DNA of 64,000 bases from Planctomycetes bacterium B3_Pla. GTDB taxonomy: Bacteria > Planctomycetota > Phycisphaerae > Sedimentisphaerales > Anaerobacaceae. The notes beneath the pieces were generated by a model that saw only the letters and a list, made by a program, of their open reading frames with translations, did no database searches and was not told where the DNA came from. Positions 1 through 7,466 of the stretch are shown piece after piece. The translations under genes were made by a program, and so were the position numbers. Position 1 is the stretch's first letter. The number at the start of each line of letters is the position of its first letter. The stretch is taken from positions 86,433 through 150,432 of the forward strand of contig NJBM01000014.1 in assembly GCA_005223045.1 (NCBI GenBank). Direction: 5' to 3'.

Positions 1-634
1 CTTCGCGGACCGTATAGGTGTTCGCCACCATCGCCACCTTATCATCGGCGACCCGCTTAGCCAGCCAGTGCTTGCCGTTTACAACGCAGAAAAGCCATCC
101 TTCGTCGGGATCGCAGATAATGTACGTTCGGCCTGAGTCGATATAGCCAAATCGTTCAACCAGCTTTCCGGCCAGCAGGACACCTTCGCGCGCGGTCCCG
201 GCCCGCTGGGCCACCAGGGCCCGCAGCATGTAGCCTATGCCGCCGTCTGTGATTTCGGGCCTGTCCTCCCGCGAGGGGCAATTATCCGACGTGACGCCGA
301 CACCCCACTCATTGATGTAGCTGTCGGAGAAAATCATGCCGGGCATTTCCGACCATATATAGGCCCATGTTTCCGGGACCTGGTCCAGCTCACCGCCGTT
401 GCGGAGAATTACCTTCTCGCCGGGCGAGTATTTCCTGCGCGGGACCTTGTGATGGTTTACAATCTGGGGCGAACCGTCGTCCTCGTTGTGCGCCATGATG
501 ACATAGCCATCGGCCGAAGCGTCCTTTCCAACGACTATGGAAAAACACGCGTCAACCGATGCCGCAGGCATCAAGGCCGGCACAAACACAAGGGCAAGCA
601 GAAATGTCTTCGTGAGCACTCTTCTTGCTACCAT
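1..634 (-). CDS. Peptidase C69-family dipeptidase, 5' part only
   Basis: The gene runs off the left edge; about 211 codons are visible. The start at 634 has an AGGAGA Shine-Dalgarno about six bases upstream. A signal peptide is followed directly by CFSIVVGKDASADGYVIMAH and NEDD. This is the N-terminal nucleophile region of the PepD/U34 (C69) dipeptidases, where the Cys exposed after processing is catalytic. Further on, INEWGVGVTSDN and an Asp-rich segment also fit the family. Family members hydrolyse dipeptides, and an exported location is likely here. It diverges from the amidotransferase gene at 811, with 176 bp between the starts that could hold both promoters. The C-terminal half cannot be judged. 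Confidence 0.85.
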   Translation of the reverse strand, partial: MVARRVLTKTFLLALVFVPALMPAASVDACFSIVVGKDASADGYVIMAHNEDDGSPQIVNHHKVPRRKYSPGEKVILRNGGELDQVPETWAYIWSEMPGMIFSDSYINEWGVGVTSDNCPSREDRPEITDGGIGYMLRALVAQRAGTAREGVLLAGKLVERFGYIDSGRTYIICDPDEGWLFCVVNGKHWLAKRVADDKVAMVANTYTVRE

Positions 635-810
635 ATCAGTTCTCCTCGCCACATTAACCGGCGCGACACCCCGGCACATAATTGAACCTTGACAATTTGA
701 CCGGCACTTTCGATCATACGAATCCCAAGTTCAAACGTATAGTAATGGAGAAGAACATGAAAGTCAAGGAATGCACGACCTCCCGACGGCATTATGCTGA
801 GGAACAGACC

Positions 811-1584
811 ATGAAAAGAGTACTGTTAGTGTTGTGTTTTGCCGTCCTGACGGTGTCGTTCGGGTGTCAAAATCAGGACACTGCATCGACGCCGGTAATA
901 GGAATCACGAGCGTCTATAAATTGAACGAGGACACCGGCTCGGAACAGACGTTTGTGAATTTCGCTTATGTCCGGGCCGTAGCGGAGAACGGCGGCGCCC
1001 CGGTGGTATTGCCGACAATCGCCGATGATACGCTCTTGCAGAGATACATCGAAGAACTGGACGGCCTGGTGCTGGTTGGCGGCGCTGATATTCCCCCGTC
1101 GGCGTATGGACAGCAGCCCCACGAGACGGTCGTGCCGTTGACATCGCAGCGGTACAACTTCGAGCGAAAATTGATTAAGAAGTGGCTGGCCGGCGGAAAA
1201 CCTTTGTTGGGCGTTTGCCTGGGAATGCAATTCACAAACGTTGTTTCCGGAGGATCGATGACCCAGGACATTCCATCTCAGATAGGTGCGAAGGTGAACC
1301 ACCGCGGGTATCACACCGTCCGGATTGAGCCGGACAGCTCTCTGGCGAAAATCCTCGGCGACGAAAAAGCGTCTGTCTGGTCAAACCACCACCAGGCCGT
1401 CAGAGACATAGGCAATGACCTGAGAATCATCGCTCACAGCGAAGACGGCATCGTCGAAGCCCTCGAACGAATTGACGGCGGATTCGGCCTGTTCGTGCAG
1501 TGGCATCCGGAACAGATGGCCGACAAGCAGCACCGTAACGCAATCTACGGCGCTCTGGTCAAAGCATCAGCGTCGCGCAAATGA
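811..1584 (+). CDS. Class I glutamine amidotransferase (peptidase C26), lipoprotein
   Basis: The protein has 257 residues. The start at 811 is preferred because GAGGAA lies just upstream and the first residues form a lipoprotein signal (hydrophobic stretch, then SFGC with Cys19). The fold is PuuD/gamma-glutamyl-GABA hydrolase-like: GLVLVGGADIPPSAYG, the nucleophile elbow GVCLGMQ (Cys136), and His232/Glu234 in QWHPEQ complete the triad. Relatives cleave gamma-glutamyl amide bonds. Membrane anchoring suggests work on external gamma-glutamyl compounds, which is inference. The last 18 bases overlap the 3' end of the convergent PQQ gene. Confidence 0.85.
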   Translation: MKRVLLVLCFAVLTVSFGCQNQDTASTPVIGITSVYKLNEDTGSEQTFVNFAYVRAVAENGGAPVVLPTIADDTLLQRYIEELDGLVLVGGADIPPSAYGQQPHETVVPLTSQRYNFERKLIKKWLAGGKPLLGVCLGMQFTNVVSGGSMTQDIPSQIGAKVNHRGYHTVRIEPDSSLAKILGDEKASVWSNHHQAVRDIGNDLRIIAHSEDGIVEALERIDGGFGLFVQWHPEQMADKQHRNAIYGALVKASASRK

Positions 1585-4500
1585 AACCGACGAGACGACC
1601 TCCACGCCCGACAATATCGGCAGTCCTGTGGCTTTCGGCGCTAACTCGATCTCCAAGTTGCGGCCAACCCGAACACCGGGGAACTCTCGAACGACCGCCC
1701 TGTGAGAACCTCCGGCTTCCTTGACAAGGTCAAAGCCGGCAAGGACCGTCTGTCCCTGCAATTTGACATCAAAGATTCGGCCGCCCGCCTGCTCGTTTTC
1801 CAGTTCCGCAAAATACAGCCTGACTGTATATTCGCGGGCCTTGTCGCCCTCGCCTAATAGTGGGATGATGCATCGCTTTAGCCCGCGCCCGCAGGAGCTG
1901 AATACCCACGAGTTTTCGGCCCCGGCAACAGGTTGGCTCTCACTGTTCTGCCGGAAGTATCCGCCGCCTTTGAAGAATTCCGTTTGCAGCTTGAAAGAGA
2001 ATCCCATTGCCGCTCTGTCGCCGGGCAATCCCGGTCGAGGATATCCGAACCACATTTCGCCGGCGGCGTCGCGCCTGTCGCCCGGTGCGCCCAGGTTAAC
2101 CGCGAGACGCTGTACCGGAGTATAAGTGTTGGCGGCACTGTAGATTCCCCATCGCTCATGGTCGCGACGAGGCTCCAGGGCGAGCGAACAGGTTATTGGA
2201 TGCAGGCAAATGCACCCGGCGCTGGCTTCCGGGACAAGGGCAAGCCCGTCGGCGGGTATGGCGTTGATCCAGCAGCCAAGCCTCTGGCCGGAGAAATGAC
2301 GAATGCCACTGTCGTCCTGCAGGTCGTAATAGGAGGTATCGCCCGACCGCATCAGGAGCATCTGCGGCGATGCCGAGATCGCGCCGCAGTGATGGCCGGG
2401 CCGCAGGAACTGCCAGGGCGTCTCGACGCCGCTGACCGGATGGCAGCGAGTTTCCTGAACGCCGGTCTGCAGATTGTAGGCCCACGGTTCGGCAAGAACC
2501 GTATCGCCGATGATTACGGGTCGGTGACGGTAGTCGGCGTCCCGCGCCCACAGCAGCTCGCCGCTCTTGGCCGACAGCGCTACCAGTCGCCGTTGTGAGA
2601 ATTCGCCCGCGAGGAACTGCCGCCAGTAATGACCGTTAGCGTTGGCCCCGCACAAAACCACGACGCCTTCACGATACATCAATGTCAGCTCACCGCCGCC
2701 GATTCCGATCTGGCTGCAATCTGTCACATCCACCGCTTCGCTCCAGAGTTTACCTCCGGTCCGGGCGTCCAAAGCGACGACCCGCCGGACATCAAGTTTC
2801 TTCTGGGCCTCTTCGGCCTTTTTTGCCTGCTCGCTGCTGAGACTCCGCAGGTGTGTCTTGTCCATCGCTAACAACGCCAGTCGCTGCTGCGGAGATATCG
2901 AGCTGTCAACGAAGAACAGCCAGCCATTGCCGATGGCGATTGTCAGGTTGACGATATTCTTGCCATCACTACTCCATAGCGTTTTGCCGTCTTGCGTGTC
3001 AATCGCGAAGACAGAACTGGATACCCCCGTTCGCGTCAATGTGCTGCCGTACAGGATGCCGTCAACACAGGCGATATATCCCCACTTTGGGGAACCTTTT
3101 GACTCGCCGGGAACGATATAAGTCGCGCGGGTCTCACCCGTCTCGGCGTCGAGCTTAAGGCACTTACTGCCGACCGCAACAAACAAACTGTCTTGTGAAG
3201 CCGCGATGTTGCCGCACTCGGCTTTTTTGAGTCGCGTGCGCATCGCCCCGGGAATCTCACGCTTCCATAACTCCATACCGTTGTACGAATCATGAGCCAT
3301 GATCATGTTCTCGCCCTGGATGAACAGTTTGCCGTTTATTGCAAGCGGCGCTGCGGCGGCATTGTGACGGTTGACCATCGGCGCCGGCCCCGGCGCGCCG
3401 AACCACAGCAGGCCAAGCGGGCCACCGACAAGCTGATCGTCGCTGCAAGCGGTATTGCCCGGTTCGGCATATTGGTGCGTCCATGCCCCGGCGCCGGACA
3501 GCGACCCGCGCTGCAACGTGGCCCAGATTCCGTTTGTCTGGCTGACCCGACACTGACCCAACTGCGAGCCGGCGATCCAGCGATTCAATTGATCCGAAGT
3601 TAACCGTTTGGCCTGATTCGGCGCGTTCGCAGGCACACCGAGACAGATAGCGCCGCCCCACGGCTTTACATGCCGGGCAAGTTCGCCCGGATCACCCGGA
3701 ATTTTCCCCGTCAGGAGCAAGCTGTCGGAAACTACAAGATTCGCAAAGTAATTTGAGTACGGCAGCTTTGAAATATCGCCCTGCTCGATAGTCACACGCT
3801 CGCCGTACAGCCCGGCTGCATCCAATGCTAATCTTGCCGCACGGGCTTTTTCGGCATCGGGTTCGACTCCGATAATCGTCAGTTCCGTGCGCAAAGCCAG
3901 CTCCCGAGCCAATCGGCCGCGCTCGGCGCCGAGCATAAGGCAATAGCCTTTCTTGACACCCGTCTCCATGATGATAGCTTCGGCGGCAGCTTTATATGCA
4001 TCGGTGAGACTGTCTTTAGGGTAGGGATTAGTAACCGGACGAACAATCGGATTTTTCTTTCTGGCCATAGTTGCCGAGGCAAAGCAGTAAACCCTGCCCT
4101 TGTCCGTACTGACGTAGAGGCGTCCATTAGCCAAAGCCAGGCCGCGCGTCAGCCCATCGACTTCTGCGCTCCAGATTGATTCGCCGTTGTCCCGGTCAAA
4201 CGCGCTGACTTTACCTTTTCCGCCGGCGATAACCACGTTGCCGCCCAGTATTAATTCTGCATCGCATTCACTTCGGACGCGCCACGGCACCGTTGGCGTG
4301 ATTTTTTCCTTCCGATGCCTGTCCAGATCCTGACGCGCCGTCTTTAGCTCTTCTTCCAGCTTCGCACGCTGGTCGCCCTTGGCGCTCCTGACCTGGCTCG
4401 CCAATGTTTTGATCTTATGCTCCAATGAATTTCGACGGCCGCTGGCCTTCGCATAAGCGGATCGGTCCATCGCGACAAGCTCGCGCCCGGTCGCCATGTA

Positions 4501-5493
4501 GGCCATGTTTCCTCCTACCGCGAGTCGCCGGCCGGGGAACCAGGCAAAACCAGTCTTGCCAGTCCTCTGATCGAGAGCCAGGAGGTGATTCTGCGTGCCG
4601 GTGTAGATTTGGTTGTCGGCCAGCAGCGCGTATGTGCCGCCGACAGCGCCTCCGGCCTGCTCGCCTCTCCAGCCGTATTTAGAACTGAACGCCATTCGCC
4701 CGTTCGTGCGGTCGAAAGCCACGGGCAAAGCCCTGCCGGACGGCACAAAAAGCCGGTTCCCGGAGGCCAGCAGATAACCCTGAGGCGTGAATTCGCTGCG
4801 GTTGGCGCTTTCCTGGCTGATCGTGTCGTTCTTCCAGACAGAAGAACCGTCGTTCACACGGACGGCGTGGAGGTACACATTCTCATGCGGGAAGATTCCT
4901 GCACCGAAGTACGCAATCCCCTCATCGACGATCACGCCGGTTCGGACAGGCCAGCGGGAGATCATCTTGCCGTGCCCCAGAAGCCTCTCATCGTTCGGCC
5001 CCCCGCGCAATTTCCAGAGCAACTTCCCGTCATCCGCATTCAGGCAGTAAACGAAGCCGTCATCCGAGCCAAACAACAGCCGACCTTTCGAGACGGTCGG
5101 CGCGAGCCGAACCGGGCCGCCGGTAAAGAAAGACCAGCGCTCTTGCCCAGTGGTCGCATCGAGGGCATAGACCTTATTGTCGGACGAGGACCCGAAATAT
5201 ACCAAATCACCTGCGGCGGCAACCTGAAAGGCATCGTCGAAAATTACCCGGTGGCGCAGTTGCCAGCCCTCTCGCGGACGCATGGCGGGCCTCGGCCATG
5301 CCGGGCGAGGAGGATGGACCGGAACATAAACCCAATCCAGCGCCAATGGCGCCGCCAACGATTCTGCCGTACAGCCGCTGCGAGCATTGTCATGGCGATA
5401 AGTCGGCCAGTCCGCCGCTGAGGCCGCCGAGCCCAAAAGGATCACTCCCACAAAAACGCAGGTGGACAATTGACGAGATTTTGTAGTTACCAT
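1567..5493 (-). CDS. Giant exported PQQ-type beta-propeller protein with embedded methyltransferase-like domain and malectin-like C-terminus
   Basis: The protein has 1308 residues from the ATG at 5493, which has AAGGAGT eight bases upstream and a signal peptide ending AASA. Residues about 70-320 form PQQ/quinoprotein-type blades (VYALDATTGQERW, VYCLNADDGKLLW). A charged helix at about 350-395 follows, then further blades. Residues about 495-650 look like a class I SAM-methyltransferase Rossmann domain: GYCLMLGAERGRLARELA, then IIGVEPDAEKARAARLALDA, then VTIEQGDISKLPY. A second propeller (about 665-1140) and a malectin-like beta-sandwich (about 1180-1305, YTVRLYFAELENEQAGGRIF) complete it. Substrate and cofactor are unknown. 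The glycine-rich loop is degenerate, so methyl transfer is unproven. It is the distal gene of a minus-strand series. Confidence 0.8.
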   Translation of the reverse strand: MVTTKSRQLSTCVFVGVILLGSAASAADWPTYRHDNARSGCTAESLAAPLALDWVYVPVHPPRPAWPRPAMRPREGWQLRHRVIFDDAFQVAAAGDLVYFGSSSDNKVYALDATTGQERWSFFTGGPVRLAPTVSKGRLLFGSDDGFVYCLNADDGKLLWKLRGGPNDERLLGHGKMISRWPVRTGVIVDEGIAYFGAGIFPHENVYLHAVRVNDGSSVWKNDTISQESANRSEFTPQGYLLASGNRLFVPSGRALPVAFDRTNGRMAFSSKYGWRGEQAGGAVGGTYALLADNQIYTGTQNHLLALDQRTGKTGFAWFPGRRLAVGGNMAYMATGRELVAMDRSAYAKASGRRNSLEHKIKTLASQVRSAKGDQRAKLEEELKTARQDLDRHRKEKITPTVPWRVRSECDAELILGGNVVIAGGKGKVSAFDRDNGESIWSAEVDGLTRGLALANGRLYVSTDKGRVYCFASATMARKKNPIVRPVTNPYPKDSLTDAYKAAAEAIIMETGVKKGYCLMLGAERGRLARELALRTELTIIGVEPDAEKARAARLALDAAGLYGERVTIEQGDISKLPYSNYFANLVVSDSLLLTGKIPGDPGELARHVKPWGGAICLGVPANAPNQAKRLTSDQLNRWIAGSQLGQCRVSQTNGIWATLQRGSLSGAGAWTHQYAEPGNTACSDDQLVGGPLGLLWFGAPGPAPMVNRHNAAAAPLAINGKLFIQGENMIMAHDSYNGMELWKREIPGAMRTRLKKAECGNIAASQDSLFVAVGSKCLKLDAETGETRATYIVPGESKGSPKWGYIACVDGILYGSTLTRTGVSSSVFAIDTQDGKTLWSSDGKNIVNLTIAIGNGWLFFVDSSISPQQRLALLAMDKTHLRSLSSEQAKKAEEAQKKLDVRRVVALDARTGGKLWSEAVDVTDCSQIGIGGGELTLMYREGVVVLCGANANGHYWRQFLAGEFSQRRLVALSAKSGELLWARDADYRHRPVIIGDTVLAEPWAYNLQTGVQETRCHPVSGVETPWQFLRPGHHCGAISASPQMLLMRSGDTSYYDLQDDSGIRHFSGQRLGCWINAIPADGLALVPEASAGCICLHPITCSLALEPRRDHERWGIYSAANTYTPVQRLAVNLGAPGDRRDAAGEMWFGYPRPGLPGDRAAMGFSFKLQTEFFKGGGYFRQNSESQPVAGAENSWVFSSCGRGLKRCIIPLLGEGDKAREYTVRLYFAELENEQAGGRIFDVKLQGQTVLAGFDLVKEAGGSHRAVVREFPGVRVGRNLEIELAPKATGLPILSGVEVVSSVSFARR

Positions 5494-5749
5494 TGCACTT
5501 ACTCCTTCAACTCCAGAAAATTGCATGTACAATCCGGCCGAGAGGAAAGGCGAAGGCCACACAGCACTACACGCGCAACCCAAGACCAGAAGAATCCCTG
5601 ATTCAAAGGCGGTTCTTGAAAACCAAGTTTACCAGAACGGACCTGTAATGCAAGAAACTCCAGTTCATCTCCAGGACCGGGCGAGTTTCCCGCGTGTGCA
5701 AAACAAAGCTTGCACAGCCGGCCTGCAGTGACAGTTCGCAGTTCAGTTT

Positions 5750-6352
5750 CTACGGCTCTTTGTAAACACAGAAAGATTCCGCCAGCATGTCGTGTAATGC
5801 GCGTTTTCTGGAGGTAAAGGCAGCGAAAACACACTCGATCAGTACGAGCACATTCATAACAGTACCAATGGGACCCAGGAAATTGCCCTGTTGCGCCTGA
5901 CCGATTTCCACCATTGACTCGGCAGATTGAAACTGCGATGATGTAAACATAATCAGTTGACCTGCCAGGCCGACACCAGCTAACAAGAGAAATGGGAAAA
6001 ACCTAACATACGCACCGAATAAAGAGAGCTTGTTGCCGTTATCGTCGATGACTTTGATCCCGCAAGCCATCTTGCCGAGTGTCGCCCCGAAATACGATTC
6101 CATCAAAGGTTTGTATATGAGCCCCGGCAGACTTGCTAAAACCAGCACAACAGTGCTTTTGAGTGAGTATAAATTCCAGATGGCCAGAATCCCAATCGGG
6201 ATAAATATCAGAGAATCGATGATCTGCGCACCAACCCTGATCCAGAATCCTGCCGGCCGTGAATAACCTTCGATGGCTTCCCCGCAATGGGGACAAAATT
6301 CAACCCACTCTTGAAATTCCTGTCCGCAACTTTCGCATTTTTTGGCATCCAT
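5750..6352 (-). CDS. RDD-family membrane protein with N-terminal zinc ribbon
   Basis: The protein has 200 residues; the start is supported by GAGGAG upstream. It begins with a zinc ribbon (Cys6-x2-Cys9 and Cys20-x2-Cys23), followed by an RDD domain: the RPAGFWIRVGAQIIDSLIF helix, a second hydrophobic segment, the GATLGKMACGIKVID motif, and two more membrane segments. The C-terminal RKRALHDMLA signature is typical of the family. RDD proteins are multi-pass inner-membrane proteins of mostly unknown function, some linked to ion transport. It lies 32 bp downstream of the nitrilase gene and is probably co-transcribed with it. Confidence 0.85.
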   Translation of the reverse strand: MDAKKCESCGQEFQEWVEFCPHCGEAIEGYSRPAGFWIRVGAQIIDSLIFIPIGILAIWNLYSLKSTVVLVLASLPGLIYKPLMESYFGATLGKMACGIKVIDDNGNKLSLFGAYVRFFPFLLLAGVGLAGQLIMFTSSQFQSAESMVEIGQAQQGNFLGPIGTVMNVLVLIECVFAAFTSRKRALHDMLAESFCVYKEP

Positions 6353-6384
6353 GTTTTCTCCTCAATCTTAATCGGGATTGAACA

Positions 6385-7260
6385 TCATAACTTGTAAATA
6401 TCCGGCCGGCGATCGACTATGTGGCCGCCCGTGTTTGCCGGGGCTTTGGCCAGGTCGATTTCGGTGACGGTGTACGTTTGAGTTTTATCTACATTATTGC
6501 ACACAACGGCGCCGTTGGGGCCGGTGATCAGCGATTGTCCCGGGTGGGTAAACACTATGAAAATTCCATTTTCGTAGGAGCGCGTTCTCATCATGCACAG
6601 ATTCAAATCCCCGTGCATTCCGTATGTCGGATTGAAGATAACGCGGGCGCCTTTTAGCGTGAGCGTTCGCGCTGTCTCGGGCCAGCGGCGGTCGGCGCAA
6701 ATCATCACGCCAAACGTGCCGAAATCAGACTCATATACATTCAGGTGTTTGCCCGGCAGATATTTGTGGTCGTGCGTCTGAATATGAGTCTTGTCGTACA
6801 TTCCCACCAGCGCACCTTTGCGGTTGTATATCAGCGCGGTGTTGTACACTCCACCTGCCGTCTTGCGGGCACATCCATATATGACCCATGCGTTGTTTCG
6901 CTTTGCCCAGTCGGACGCCGCGTGCGTGTAGGCCGAGCGCTCCGGGTCGATCGCATACCTCGGCAGGTCTTCTTTGGCCACCGATTTCTCCGTCACTACA
7001 TACCCGTCGAGAAAACCCTCCGGCGTTACAAGCACGTCCACCTCATCTGTTTTCTCAACCTCGGCCAGTATCTCCATGAGCTTGCCGTGGTTCGCCTGCA
7101 ACCGGCCTTTTTCCGGATAGACTCTTATCTGTGCGACGCGTATTCCGGACCGCCACTTGTTCTCTGAGGTTTTGCTCTGAGCTAAAAGCTGTGATGCTCC
7201 GATGCCGACGAGGCCGGCTGCTTTGAGAAACTCTCGCCTCGTTTGCTCTAACATAGCCAT
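6385..7260 (-). CDS. Tat-exported nitrilase-superfamily carbon-nitrogen hydrolase
   Basis: The protein has 291 residues. The start at 7260 is favoured because AAGGGAAG precedes it and it places TRREFLKAAG, a twin-arginine signal, at residues 7-16. The nitrilase triad is visible: Glu81 in TPEGF, Lys157 in YDKTH and Cys188 in MICADRRWPE. The superfamily hydrolyses nitriles, amides or carbamoyl groups; the substrate cannot be read from sequence. Tat export is unusual for a family best known in the cytoplasm. It lies between the HzsA-related gene (206 bp upstream) and the RDD gene, all on the same strand. Confidence 0.85.
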   Translation of the reverse strand: MAMLEQTRREFLKAAGLVGIGASQLLAQSKTSENKWRSGIRVAQIRVYPEKGRLQANHGKLMEILAEVEKTDEVDVLVTPEGFLDGYVVTEKSVAKEDLPRYAIDPERSAYTHAASDWAKRNNAWVIYGCARKTAGGVYNTALIYNRKGALVGMYDKTHIQTHDHKYLPGKHLNVYESDFGTFGVMICADRRWPETARTLTLKGARVIFNPTYGMHGDLNLCMMRTRSYENGIFIVFTHPGQSLITGPNGAVVCNNVDKTQTYTVTEIDLAKAPANTGGHIVDRRPDIYKL

Positions 7261-7466
7261 TCGCTTCCCTTTTAGTCTATGTTTATCGTCCGAATGCACG
7301 TTTGATGCCAGGCAAGCTCTGACATATAATAACGCAACGAGCCGGACAACTCCAATCTTTTCTATGGCGTGCTTTCTTCGGACTGACTCTTGCCAATCCA
7401 TTTTACACTCAACCACCATTGCCCTTTTCGTCCGGACGGTGTAGCCGGCGCGTGCACGAAGCGGGA

